NCBI RefSeq assembly: GCF_002563925.1
Contig: NZ_PDJD01000001.1
Coordinates: forward strand, 2,672,973-2,736,972
Direction of reading: 5' to 3'
DNA: 64,000 bases
Source of the DNA: Serinibacter salmoneus
GTDB taxonomy: Bacteria; Actinomycetota; Actinomycetes; Actinomycetales; Beutenbergiaceae
Positions 8,160 through 16,698 of the stretch are shown in pieces. Each line of letters starts with the position of its first letter. Within the stretch, counting starts at the first letter, position 1. Under the pieces are notes generated by a model, which made no database searches, was not told the DNA's origin, and saw only the letters and a list, made by a program, of their open reading frames with translations. The position numbers and the translations under genes are program-made.

Positions 8160-10052
8160 TCACCCGTCGATACCGCGGAGGGCGGCGCGCTCGCGCCGCA
8201 GCGCAGCCATCACCGCGGTCGGCGCCCCCACTGCCTCGAGATAGCCCTCGGCCCTGTCCAACTCGATCCGCCAGGCCTCGGGGTCCACCCGGAGCAGCTG
8301 CGTCACGACTTCCTCGGGCAGGTCCAGGCCGTCCAGTTCCAGGTCCGCGGCCCGCGGCACGGTGCCGATCGCCGTCGAGGCACCGCCGCCGCGCCCAGCC
8401 ACGCGCTGCGCGATCCAGGCGATCACCCGGGAGTTCTCCCCGAAGCCGGGCCACAGGAATCGGCCCTGGTCGTCCTTGCGGAACCAGTTGACGGCGAAGA
8501 CCGCCGGTGCGCCCTCCCCGAGTCCCTGCCCCACGCGGATCCAGTGCCGCAGGTACTCGCCCAGGGCGTAGCCGCCGAACGGGAGCATCGCGAACGGATC
8601 GCGCCGCAACTCCCCGACTGTGCCCTCCGCGGCGGCGGTTCGCTCGGAGGAGACGGTGGCTCCCATCAGCACCCCATCGGTCCAGGACTCGGCCTGGCGG
8701 ACGAGCGGCACGGTGGTGGCGCGGCGGCCGCCGAACACGATGGCGTCCAGGGGCACGCCGCCGGGGTCCTCCCAGTCCGGCGCCATCGTGGGGCACTGCC
8801 CCGCGGCGACCGTGAACCGGGCGTTGGGGTGGGCGGCCGGGCGACCCGCCTCGGGAGTCCAGTCCCGGCCCTGCCAGTCCACCAGATGCGCGGGGGTTTC
8901 CTCCGTCATCCCCTCCCACCACACGTCGCCGTCGTCGGTGAGGGCCACGTTGGTGAAGATGGTGTTGCTGCGCATCGTCTCCATCGCGGCCGGATTGGTC
9001 TTCCAGCCGGTACCGGGGGCGACGCCGAAGAAGCCCGCCTCGGGGTTGATCGCGAACAGTCGCGTGGTGCCCGCCTCGTCCTCGCGCGGGGCGGCCCAGA
9101 CGATGTCGTCCCCCAGGGTCTCCACCCGCCAGCCAGGGATCGTGGGCTGCAGCATCGCGAGGTTCGTCTTCCCGCACGCCGAGGGGAAGGCGGCCGCCAG
9201 GTGCATGGCACGGCCCTGCGGCGAGGTGGCCCGGATCAGGAGCATGTGCTCGGCCAGCCAGCCCTCGTCCCGCCCGATCGCGGAGGCGATCCGCAGGGCG
9301 AAGCACTTCTTGCCCAGCAGGGCATTGCCACCGTAGCCGGAGCCGTAACTGATGATCTCGCGGTCCTGGGGGAAGTGAGCGATGTACTTCTCCGAACTGC
9401 ACGGCCACGGCACGTCGCTCTGCCCCGGGCGCAGCGGCGCTCCCACCGAGTGCAGCGCACGCACCCACTCGGCGCCGTCGTCGATCCGGGCCAACGCGCC
9501 GGCCCCCATCCGGGTCATGATGCGCATGCTGGCGACCACGTACGGGGAGTCGGTGATCTCGATACCGAACCGCGCCAGCGGCGAGTCGAGTGGGCCCATG
9601 GCGAAGGGCACCACGTACATGGTGCGGCCGCTCATGGCCCCGGTGAACAACTCGGCCAGGGTGGCCCGCAACTCGTGGGGGGCGCGCCAGTTGTTCGTGG
9701 GACCGGCCTCCGCCTCGGTGCGGGTGCACACGAAGGTGCGTGCTTCCACCCGAGCCACGTCGCTCGGCACCGACCGTGCGAGATAGGAGTTCGGGCGCAG
9801 CCGTGGATTGAGCCGGATCAGGTTCCCCGCCTCGACCATCTCCTCCAGGAGCGCCGTGTTCTCCTCCTCGCTCCCATCGACCCACACGATGCGGTCGGGG
9901 CGGGTGCGCTCGGCGGTCTCGGCGACCCACCCGACCACGTCGGCGCGGGTGGACGGGGTGCCGTGGACGGGGATCTCACCGGCGCCCGCGGCGGTGTGGG
10001 CCGCGGCGTCGTCGCCGGGTACGTCGGTCGGGTGCTCGAGCGCAATGGCCAC
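8160..10052 (-). CDS. pckG: Phosphoenolpyruvate carboxykinase (GTP)
   Basis: Converts oxaloacetate and GTP to PEP, CO2 and GDP, opening gluconeogenesis. The 630-residue product shows substrate loop [17 protein letters not shown], the kinase-1 P-loop [13 protein letters not shown], Mn-binding GDDIVWAAP, the nucleotide region [19 protein letters not shown], and [11 protein letters not shown]. The GTG at 10052 is chosen because AGGAGA lies just upstream with proper spacing; a further upstream ATG at 10130 would add 26 unrelated residues and cross the operator region. It is divergent from a RamB-like regulator, a layout that suggests carbon-source control. Confidence 0.96.
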   Translation of the reverse strand: MAIALEHPTDVPGDDAAAHTAAGAGEIPVHGTPSTRADVVGWVAETAERTRPDRIVWVDGSEEENTALLEEMVEAGNLIRLNPRLRPNSYLARSVPSDVARVEARTFVCTRTEAEAGPTNNWRAPHELRATLAELFTGAMSGRTMYVVPFAMGPLDSPLARFGIEITDSPYVVASMRIMTRMGAGALARIDDGAEWVRALHSVGAPLRPGQSDVPWPCSSEKYIAHFPQDREIISYGSGYGGNALLGKKCFALRIASAIGRDEGWLAEHMLLIRATSPQGRAMHLAAAFPSACGKTNLAMLQPTIPGWRVETLGDDIVWAAPREDEAGTTRLFAINPEAGFFGVAPGTGWKTNPAAMETMRSNTIFTNVALTDDGDVWWEGMTEETPAHLVDWQGRDWTPEAGRPAAHPNARFTVAAGQCPTMAPDWEDPGGVPLDAIVFGGRRATTVPLVRQAESWTDGVLMGATVSSERTAAAEGTVGELRRDPFAMLPFGGYALGEYLRHWIRVGQGLGEGAPAVFAVNWFRKDDQGRFLWPGFGENSRVIAWIAQRVAGRGGGASTAIGTVPRAADLELDGLDLPEEVVTQLLRVDPEAWRIELDRAEGYLEAVGAPTAVMAALRRERAALRGIDG

Positions 10053-10106
10053 GATGTCTCCTAGCAGATCGGGTGCGTATCTCCAGCGTGCACCCGGATG
10101 ACTCAC

Positions 10107-10146
10107 AGTTGCGTCGAGATAGCCATGCAACTTTGGTCATAGTTGC
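10107..10146. promoter_or_regulatory. AGTTGC half-sites between pckG and its divergent regulator
   Basis: A perfect inverted repeat GCAACT-N8-AGTTGC spans 10127-10146, and a third AGTTGC lies at 10107-10112. The sites lie in the 108-bp divergent gap between pckG and the RamB-like gene, 15 bp before the latter's ATG. This is a reasonable operator for that regulator acting on itself and on pckG. The motif is seen directly; the binding protein is inferred. Confidence 0.55.
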
Positions 10147-10160
10147 CGTATGGTCACACC

Positions 10161-11705
10161 ATGGCCTCCTCGCCCGCCCGATACATCGACCCACCGTCCC
10201 GCGCCGCCGAGGAGTCCGAGCGCCCGGACTCCCTCACCCTGGGTCGGCGGATCCGGCACGCGCGCACGCGCGCGGACCTGACCCTGGCGCAGCTCGCGGA
10301 GCGGGTCGGCACCTCGGCGGCCCAGCTCTCCCACATCGAGAACGGGCGCCGCGAACCGCGGCTCACCCTGCTGCAGGCCATCGCCGGTGCCCTCGGCACG
10401 AGCGCCGGCGACCTGCTGACCGACGAGCCGCCGCCGGACCGGCGCGCGCAACTCGAGATCGCGCTCGCGCGCGCCCAGCGCTCCTCCACCTATCGGGCAC
10501 TGGGTGCCCCCGAGGTGCACCCCACCAAGTCCGTGCCCACGGACGTCCTCGCCTCGCTCGTCGCCCTGCACGACGAGCTGGACCGGCGGGACCGGGAGTC
10601 CGTGGCGACCCCCGAGGAGGCGCGCCGCGCCAACACCGAGCTGCGGCTGCACATGCAGCGCATCGACAACTACGTGCCCGAGCTGGAGGAGATCGCCGAA
10701 CGCGCCATCCGTGACGCCGGGTACGACCACGGCGCCGTCACCCACCGGACCGTCGCGAAGTTGGCGGCCTCGCTCGGCTTCACGATCATCCACACCGCCG
10801 ATCTGCCCGCCTCCACCCGCACCGTGACGGACCTGCGCAACGGCCGCATCTACCTGCCACCCGCCTCCATCCCCGGCGGGCACGGGTTGCGCTCACTCGC
10901 GCTGCAGGCGCTGGCGCACCGGCTACTCGGCCATTCCCGGCCGAGTTCGTACGCGGACTTCCTGCGCCAGCGCCTCGAGATCACCTACTTCGCGGCCGCC
11001 GCCCTCGTGCCGCGCTCGGCCGCGGTGCCGTTCCTGGAGACCGCCAAACGGGAGAAGGACCTCGCGATCGAGGACTTCCGCGACGCCTTCGGGGTGACCC
11101 ACCAGTTCGCCGCCCAGCGCTTCACCAATCTCGCCACCAGCCACCTGGACCTGCCGGTCCACCTCGTGTGGGCGGACGGCGACGGCGCTCTGGTGCGCGG
11201 CTGGAGCAACGACGGCGTCGTCTTCCCCCAGGACTCCACCGGCGCGATCGAGGGGCAGGTCGTGTGCCGGTACTGGGCGGCGCGTCAGGCGTTCGACCGC
11301 CGGGACCGCACCACGGAGTACCACCAGTACACCGACACCCCGGAGGGCACGTTCTTTACCTCCACCCAGACCGGCACGGGCTCGGGACCGGGGGCGGGCA
11401 CCGGGTCGCTGGCGGGCCCGCGAGTGGCGGCTGGGAAGGAGTTCTCGATCACGGTCGGCGTGCCGTTCGCCCACGCCAAGTGGTTCCGGGGCCGGGAGAC
11501 GCACGTGCGGACCACCTCGCGCTGCCCGGACGCCTCCTGCTGCCGCCGCCCCGCGACCGAGCTGGCACAGCGGTGGGCGGAGCACTCCTGGCCGAGCGCG
11601 CAGGTGCACGCCCAGGTGCTGCGGCCGCTGCCGTCGGGGACGTTCCCCGGCGTGGACGACGCCGAGCTGTACGCGTTCCTGGATCGACACGCCCCCAGCG
11701 CGTAG
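10161..11705 (+). CDS. RamB-like XRE regulator with IrrE/DUF955 and DUF2083-type regions
   Basis: 514 residues. An N-terminal Cro/C1 helix-turn-helix spans residues 25-85 (LTLAQLAERVGTSAAQLSHI), followed by a long body as in RamB and MccR-type regulators, which control acetate, propionate and glyoxylate genes. The IrrE metallopeptidase-like segment (LALQALAHRLLGH, about 250-262) lacks the Glu of HExxH, so peptidase activity is unlikely. The C-terminal part has a Cys cluster (RCPDASCCRR, about 453-462) of the DUF2083 kind. It is divergent from pckG with shared AGTTGC repeats. A TTG codon 18 bp upstream is a less likely start. Confidence 0.8.
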   Translation: MASSPARYIDPPSRAAEESERPDSLTLGRRIRHARTRADLTLAQLAERVGTSAAQLSHIENGRREPRLTLLQAIAGALGTSAGDLLTDEPPPDRRAQLEIALARAQRSSTYRALGAPEVHPTKSVPTDVLASLVALHDELDRRDRESVATPEEARRANTELRLHMQRIDNYVPELEEIAERAIRDAGYDHGAVTHRTVAKLAASLGFTIIHTADLPASTRTVTDLRNGRIYLPPASIPGGHGLRSLALQALAHRLLGHSRPSSYADFLRQRLEITYFAAAALVPRSAAVPFLETAKREKDLAIEDFRDAFGVTHQFAAQRFTNLATSHLDLPVHLVWADGDGALVRGWSNDGVVFPQDSTGAIEGQVVCRYWAARQAFDRRDRTTEYHQYTDTPEGTFFTSTQTGTGSGPGAGTGSLAGPRVAAGKEFSITVGVPFAHAKWFRGRETHVRTTSRCPDASCCRRPATELAQRWAEHSWPSAQVHAQVLRPLPSGTFPGVDDAELYAFLDRHAPSA

Positions 11706-11815
11706 CGGGGTCGAGCGGCACCCGAGCGGCACCTGAGCGGCACGGACAGCTGCCTCGGCCGTCCACACCCGGGGCCGCAACCGCAAACAACGCCCGCCGT
11801 TATTAGTGTTTAGGT

Positions 11816-11844
11816 TACTATCCGCAAACACCGCGCGGTACTAT
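11816..11844 (+). promoter_or_regulatory. Duplicated TACTAT boxes upstream of fic
   Basis: TACTAT occurs at 11816-11821 and again at 11839-11844, 23 bp apart, in an unusually AT-rich patch (about 11795-11850) ahead of the Fic gene start at 11851. The first copy would suit a -10 box; the second could be an operator repeat. No matching -35 box is convincing. Confidence 0.35.
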
Positions 11845-11850
11845 TCCAGG

Positions 11851-13068
11851 ATGGGACACTCCCCAGCGAACCGCTCCACGTGGCCGAGCCTGCGCCACGA
11901 GGAGTGCGTGTGGATCCCGGCGGAGGGCACGCTCTCCCGTCGGGCCACGCAACAACTGACCGGCCCGTACCAGGCCGGGATCCCACCGCAGATCGCTGGC
12001 CTGGATCCGGACGTGTCGGCAGGTGTCGCCGCGGACGCTGAGCAGGCGAGCGTGGAGATGGCGCACTTCGACGCCGAGGCCGCCGACGTCATGGGAACCG
12101 CCGAGTTCGCACCCATGGCCTCGGTCCTGCTCCGATCGGAGTCGGCAGCGTCCTCTCAGATCGAGCACCTCACCGCCGGCGCGCGCCAACTGGCCCTCGC
12201 CGAGCTGCCCGGGGCCGGCAGCGAGGCAAGCAAGAACGCTCGAACGGTCGCGGGCAATGTGGCGGCCATGCGTGCGGCGCTCGATCTGGCCGAACGACCC
12301 GACTCCGGCGCGATCCTGGCCATGCACGCGGCACTCCTGGACGGCCACCGTGACGCCAGACCGGGCGCCTGGCGGGAGGAGCAGGTGTGGGTCGGCGGCC
12401 GGGCACCGACCGAGGCCGCGTTCGTCCCCCCGCCACCCGAGTACGTCCCCCTCGCCATGAACGACCTCGCCGCCTTCTGCGCGAGGCGTGACGTGCCGGC
12501 CCTCACCCACGTGGCCGTCGCCCACGCCCAGTTCGAGACCGTCCACCCATTCGTCGACGGCAACGGGCGCACGGGACGCGCACTGGCACACGCGATGCTG
12601 CGACGGTCGGGCATCACTCGCCGTGTCACGGTCCCCATCAGTGCCGGGATACTCACCGACACCGGTGCCTACTTCGCGGCCCTGGATGCCTTCCGCCAGG
12701 GCCGGATCGAGCCGATTGTCGAAATCTTTGTGAGGTCGGCCGAAACCGCGATCAGCAACGGTCGGAGGCTCCTGGACGACCTTCGCCGACTCCGGTCTGA
12801 TTGGAAGGCTCGGGTCACGGCGAGGGCCGGCGCCTCCGTGTGGCGCGCGCTGGACCTGGTCATCGCGCAGCCAGTGCTCGACGTTCCCTACCTGCAGCAG
12901 CACCTCCAGGTGGCCTACACCTCGGCGGCCGGAGCGATCCAGACCATGACGGAGGCCGGGATCCTGCTGCCCAGCGTGGTGGGTCGGCGTCGCAACCGCG
13001 TGTGGCATGCACCCGAGGTCCTCGAGGCACTGGACGACTTCGCGGAGCGAGCGGGGCGACGTTCGTAG
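11851..13068 (+). CDS. Fic family protein (AMPylase-type), class II with N-terminal inhibitory motif
   Basis: Fic enzymes transfer AMP, or another nucleotide or phosphate group, to hydroxyls of target proteins. The 405-residue product has the active-site loop HPFVDGNGRTGR with catalytic His232 and the anion-binding Gly-Asn-Gly-Arg. Upstream, SSQIEH (about 108-113) fits the S-x-x-x-E inhibitory helix of class II Fic proteins, with His in place of the usual Gly/Asn after Glu. The C-terminal 75 residues look like a winged helix. ATG 11851 is preferred over an in-frame GTG at 11806, which sits inside the promoter-like patch. No antitoxin partner is needed or seen. It ends 3 bp from purD's stop. 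Confidence 0.88.
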   Translation: MGHSPANRSTWPSLRHEECVWIPAEGTLSRRATQQLTGPYQAGIPPQIAGLDPDVSAGVAADAEQASVEMAHFDAEAADVMGTAEFAPMASVLLRSESAASSQIEHLTAGARQLALAELPGAGSEASKNARTVAGNVAAMRAALDLAERPDSGAILAMHAALLDGHRDARPGAWREEQVWVGGRAPTEAAFVPPPPEYVPLAMNDLAAFCARRDVPALTHVAVAHAQFETVHPFVDGNGRTGRALAHAMLRRSGITRRVTVPISAGILTDTGAYFAALDAFRQGRIEPIVEIFVRSAETAISNGRRLLDDLRRLRSDWKARVTARAGASVWRALDLVIAQPVLDVPYLQQHLQVAYTSAAGAIQTMTEAGILLPSVVGRRRNRVWHAPEVLEALDDFAERAGRRS

Positions 13069-13071
13069 TCG

Positions 13072-14349
13072 CTAGCGCTGCGGCGGGACGGTGACCTCGC
13101 CGCGCTCGGCCGCCGCGGCGATGTCGGTGCGCAGTTGCGCACCGTCGAGGGAGATCCGGGCGGCGGCGGCGTATGCGGTGGCGCGGGCCGCGGCCAGGTC
13201 GGGACCTGTGCCCACCACGGAGAGCACCCGGCCGCCGGCACTGACGAGCCGACCCTCGGCGTCCAGCGCAGTGCCGGCGTGCAGCACCCAGGCGCCGTCC
13301 ACGGCCTCGGCGTCCTCGATGCCGGCGATCTCGCCGCCGGTCGTCGCGGAGGCGGGGTAGCCGGGGGCGGCGATCACCACGGTGGTGGCGGCGCCGTCGT
13401 CCCACTCGAGCTCGACGCCCGCCAGGGTGCCGGTGGCGGCGGCGAGCAGCACCTCGTCCAGCGGGGTGCGCAGCCGGGCGAGCACCACCTGGGTCTCCGG
13501 GTCGCCGAACCGCGCGTTGAACTCGATGACGCGCAGCCCGCGGCTGGTCAGCGCGAGACCGCAGTACAGCAGCCCGACGAACGGGGTGCCGCGGCGGGCG
13601 AGCTCGTCGATAGTGGGCTGGGCCACGCGGGCGACGACGTCGCGCACCAGGTCCTGCGGGGCCCACTCCAGCGGCGAGTAGGCGCCCATGCCGCCGGTGT
13701 TGAGGCCGGTGTCGCCCTCGCCGATGCGCTTGAAGTCCTGGGCGGGCGCGAGCGGGAGCACGGCGGCGCCGTCGGAGAGGCAGAACAGGGACACCTCGGG
13801 GCCGTCGAGGAACTCCTCGACCACAACGCGGCCGTCCACCTTGGCCAGGCAGGAGGAGGCGTGCGCCAGGGCCTCCTCGCGGTCCTCGGTGACGACGACG
13901 CCCTTGCCGGCGGCCAGCCCGTCGTCCTTGATGACGTAGGGCGGGCCGAAGTCGTCGATGGCGGCCTCCACCTCGTCGCGGGTGGCGCAGACGTGGGCCT
14001 TCGCGGTGGGGACCTGCGCGGCGGCCATGATCTCCTTGGCGAACGCCTTGGAGCCCTCCAGGTGCGCGGCGTCGGCGTCGGGGCCGAAGACCGGGATGCC
14101 GGCGGCGCGCACGGCGTCGGCCACACCGGCCACCAGGGGCGCCTCGGGCCCCACCACGACCAGGGCCGCGCCGACCTCGCGGGCGAGGGCTGTCACGGCC
14201 TCGGGGTCGGTGGCTGCGACGGGGCGGTTCTCGGCGATCGCGGCGGTGCCGGGATTGCCGGGGGCGACCACGAGGTCCGCGCCGGCCTGGGCCAGGGAGC
14301 GAGCGAGGGCGTGTTCACGGGCGCCGGAGCCGACCAGGAGGATCTTCAC
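13072..14349 (-). CDS. purD: Phosphoribosylamine-glycine ligase
   Basis: GAR synthetase, the second step of purine synthesis: joins glycine to phosphoribosylamine with ATP. The 425 residues open MKILLVGSGAREHALA, followed by the ATP-grasp body with KDDGLAAGKGVVV, GDTGLNTGGMGAYSP and the metal-binding ViEFNARFGDPETQ. Length matches the family. It is convergent with fic, with almost no gap, and lies upstream of a family B repeat region. It is separate from purSQ, purC and purA, which are all on the same strand in this window. Confidence 0.97.
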   Translation of the reverse strand: MKILLVGSGAREHALARSLAQAGADLVVAPGNPGTAAIAENRPVAATDPEAVTALAREVGAALVVVGPEAPLVAGVADAVRAAGIPVFGPDADAAHLEGSKAFAKEIMAAAQVPTAKAHVCATRDEVEAAIDDFGPPYVIKDDGLAAGKGVVVTEDREEALAHASSCLAKVDGRVVVEEFLDGPEVSLFCLSDGAAVLPLAPAQDFKRIGEGDTGLNTGGMGAYSPLEWAPQDLVRDVVARVAQPTIDELARRGTPFVGLLYCGLALTSRGLRVIEFNARFGDPETQVVLARLRTPLDEVLLAAATGTLAGVELEWDDGAATTVVIAAPGYPASATTGGEIAGIEDAEAVDGAWVLHAGTALDAEGRLVSAGGRVLSVVGTGPDLAAARATAYAAAARISLDGAQLRTDIAAAAERGEVTVPPQR

Positions 14350-14431
14350 GGGTCACCAGCCTAGCGAGCACCCCACCGTTCACCCCACCCTCGCCGAACG
14401 ATGAGATGCGCACGATTTCCGCGCACAGCCT

Positions 14432-14563
14432 CTGCGCAAGGACCCGCTCGGCGCTACCCCCTCCTCGCCGAACGGGTGCCTACGCAGGCTGCGCTCGTTC
14501 GGCCCCTGCGCAACCGCACGCTCGGCGAGGGTCGAGACGTGCGCAACCGCACGCTCGGCGAGG
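14432..14563. repeat. Family B: 24-bp repeats with degenerate and inverted copies
   Basis: Two identical 24-bp copies at 14507-14530 and 14540-14563, reading TGCGCAACCGCACGCTCGGC plus GAGG, lie 33 bp apart. A diverged direct copy begins near 14433 and a diverged inverted copy lies at about 14464-14488. They fill the 217-bp gap upstream of purD and overlap the stop of the regulator gene that ends at 14567. Related units occur at 27715-27811. There is no coding potential beyond shadow frames. Confidence 0.8.
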
Positions 14564-14566
14564 CCG

Positions 14567-15148
14567 CTACTCGGCGGTGCGGGGCAGCGGGAGCACATCC
14601 AGGTGCAGCCGCACCCGGCCGGAGCCCGCCGGTGGCGCAGCCTCACGCCCGCGATAAGGAGAGACCGCCCGCTCGAAGACCGCCGAGAGTTCCTCGGCCA
14701 GGGTCTCGGCCTCCTGTTCGGTCAGCCAGAGGGTGGTGGAGCTGAGGAAGCCGGGCATCGCGTTGACCTGCGCGGGGTCGATGGAGCCGAGCCAGGCAGC
14801 GAGCGTGGAGGTGCGGTCCGCCACGGCCTGATGCATCACGGCGAGCGCCGCAGCCGAGGTCGCCGGGTCACGGATCAGTTCCGGCTCGCTGAGGGCGAAA
14901 CCCCGGGCCCGCCACCACCGTTCACGCCCGCCGCCGTGGCCGGGGTCGTCCTCGACGAAACCGTGCTTCTCGAGCTGCCGCAGGTGGTAGCTCGTCTGAC
15001 CGCTGCTCTCCCCCAGGGCGCGGCCGAGCTGGCTCGCGGTCGCGGCGCCGCGGTTGACCAGTTCGCCATACAGCCGCATCCGCAGCGGGTGGGCGAACGC
15101 CTTCAGAGCCGCGGGGCCGATCGAGGTCGGAGCCTTGCCATCCGTCAT
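14567..15148 (-). CDS. Winged-helix (ArsR/HTH_20-type) transcriptional regulator
   Basis: 193 residues. The DNA-binding domain occupies about residues 10-85: ALKAFAHPLRMRLYGELV, then ATASQLGRALGESSGQTSYH as the recognition helix, LRQLEKHGFVE, and a Gly/Arg wing ending RWWRA. The C-terminal half is helical and family-specific (HTH_20-like). The ATG at 15148 is chosen because the winged-helix homology begins just after it; the frame stays open further upstream over the operators and MFS gene. It is divergent from an MFS exporter, with two near-identical palindromes between them, so it likely represses both. No metal-binding cysteine motif of classical ArsR sensors is present. Confidence 0.85.
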   Translation of the reverse strand: MTDGKAPTSIGPAALKAFAHPLRMRLYGELVNRGAATASQLGRALGESSGQTSYHLRQLEKHGFVEDDPGHGGGRERWWRARGFALSEPELIRDPATSAAALAVMHQAVADRTSTLAAWLGSIDPAQVNAMPGFLSSTTLWLTEQEAETLAEELSAVFERAVSPYRGREAAPPAGSGRVRLHLDVLPLPRTAE

Positions 15149-15149
15149 G

Positions 15150-15167
15150 TGCAGAGTTACCTTTGCA
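15150..15167. promoter_or_regulatory. Operator 1 between regulator and MFS gene
   Basis: TGCAGAG-TTAC-CTTTGCA, an 18-bp inverted repeat with one mismatch. It ends right at the regulator's ATG, so protein bound here could block the regulator's own expression. Its centre is 28 bp from the centre of operator 2. Confidence 0.7.
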
Positions 15168-15177
15168 TAGGTTTCTT

Positions 15178-15195
15178 TGCAGAGTTCCCTCTGCA
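15178..15195. promoter_or_regulatory. Operator 2 between regulator and MFS gene
   Basis: TGCAGAG-TTCC-CTCTGCA, an 18-bp inverted repeat with perfect 7-bp arms, located 28 bp upstream of the MFS ATG. It matches operator 1 in 15 or more positions, which is good evidence for a dimeric repressor, most simply the adjacent winged-helix protein. Confidence 0.72.
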
Positions 15196-15222
15196 CCACC
15201 AGCGTAGAGAACCGAGACGCCC

Positions 15223-16668
15223 ATGTCTGCACACCTCGCCGCATCGCCCGGATCGTCCACGCCCGATCCCGGGCCCGTCCCGGTCTCGCCCTCGACACCC
15301 ACACCGACACCGACACCAGCGCCGACCGCGACACCGGCACCCGCTCGCGCCCTGGGCCGCCCGTTCGCCGCCCAGCTCACCTCCACCGGCGCCGCGAACC
15401 TCGGCGACGGGGTGCTCGCGGCGCTGGTTCCTCTCATCGCCATCGGGTTGACCACCTCCCCCGCGCAGGTCTCCCTGCTCAGCGCCGCGACCTGGCTGCC
15501 GTGGCTGCTGCTGGGGATCGCCGCGGGGGTGCTGGTGGACCGTGCGGACCGTCGCCGCATCCAGGTGTTCGCGCTGCTCGCCCGCGCCGCCCTGCTGGGC
15601 ACCGCCGCGCTGCTGGCGGCCCAGGACCTCCTCACGATGCCGATCCTGCTGATCGTCGCCCTCCTCTACGGCGCCACGGAGGTGCTCGCCGACCTCGGCG
15701 CGACCTCGATCCTGCCCGACCTGGTGCCGGCCGAGCGGCTGCCGGCCGCCAACGGCCGCGTCATCGCCGTGCAGCAGGTCACCAACGGCTTCCTCGGCGC
15801 ACCCCTGGCGGCGGCCCTGCTCGTGGTCGGCGCCGCGTGGGGGCTGGGAGCGGCCGGCGCCCTCGCGGCGCTCGCGGCACTCGTCCTCCTCGTCGGCCTG
15901 CGCGGCTCCTTCCGCCACGCGTCCACCCCGCACCGGGCGCCCCCCGGGAGCGTCACAGCGGCACCCGCCGCCCCCACAGGCGGCGACGCTGGCTCCCCCA
16001 CCCCGAGTGCCACCACCCGCATGGCGGCCGCCGGCGCCGAGGTCCGCGAGGGCCTGGCCTTCCTCTGGCGCCACCCGGTGCTTCGCCCGCTGACGATCAA
16101 CGCCGCGGTGCTGAACGCCGCCTCCACGGGGTACATGGCCGTGTTCGTGCTCTGGGCGGTGGGCCCCGCCTCCCACATCGGGCTGAGCGAGGCACAGTTC
16201 CCGTTCCTGATGCTGGGCTTCGCGGCGGGCGCCGTGGCGGGGTCGTTCCTCGCCCAGCGCGTGCAGGATGCGCTCGGGGAGATCCGCACGATCGTGGTCA
16301 CCCTGACCGTCAACACGCTGCTGCTTCTCACCCCGATCGTGCTGACCGGACTCCCGGCGCTGCTGGTCGCCTTCGCCGCGATCGGCGCGCTGAACGCGAT
16401 CGGCAACGTCGTCTCGCAGTCCCTGCGCCAGCGCCTCGTGCCGCGCTCGCTGCTGGGGCGCGTGGGGGGCGCCGGCCGGACCCTGGCCTTCGGGATGATG
16501 CCGCTCGGCGCCGTCCTCGGCGGCCTCATCGCCGAACTGTGGGGGCTGCCCGCCACGTTCCTCGCGGCCGTGGCGATCTCGCTGCTCGCGATCGCGCAGG
16601 TGGCCTGGCGGGTGCGGCCGAGCACGGTGCGTGAGGCGCTGACCGCCGCGGTGGCACGCGCCGCCTGA
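15223..16668 (+). CDS. MFS exporter, EntS/MFS_3-like
   Basis: 481 residues. The first 45 are a Pro/Thr-rich cytoplasmic tail encoded by short CCGACA-type repeats. About twelve membrane helices follow, with the MFS loop 2-3 signature as GVLVDRADRRRIQVF and a central cytoplasmic loop near 225-265. The helix 1 pattern (NLGDGVLAALVPLIA) and overall shape match the enterobactin-exporter-like MFS_3 group of drug and siderophore exporters. It is controlled by the divergent winged-helix gene through two palindromic operators. The exported compound is unknown. Confidence 0.85.
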   Translation: MSAHLAASPGSSTPDPGPVPVSPSTPTPTPTPAPTATPAPARALGRPFAAQLTSTGAANLGDGVLAALVPLIAIGLTTSPAQVSLLSAATWLPWLLLGIAAGVLVDRADRRRIQVFALLARAALLGTAALLAAQDLLTMPILLIVALLYGATEVLADLGATSILPDLVPAERLPAANGRVIAVQQVTNGFLGAPLAAALLVVGAAWGLGAAGALAALAALVLLVGLRGSFRHASTPHRAPPGSVTAAPAAPTGGDAGSPTPSATTRMAAAGAEVREGLAFLWRHPVLRPLTINAAVLNAASTGYMAVFVLWAVGPASHIGLSEAQFPFLMLGFAAGAVAGSFLAQRVQDALGEIRTIVVTLTVNTLLLLTPIVLTGLPALLVAFAAIGALNAIGNVVSQSLRQRLVPRSLLGRVGGAGRTLAFGMMPLGAVLGGLIAELWGLPATFLAAVAISLLAIAQVAWRVRPSTVREALTAAVARAA

Positions 16669-16698
16669 CCGGATCGAATCGAGCCGGATCAGGCGGGA

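Noticed and set aside
10053-10130. Upstream ATG start for pckG at 10130
   Set aside because: It would add 26 residues with no family match and run over the AGTTGC operator. GTG 10052 has an AGGAGA at good distance.
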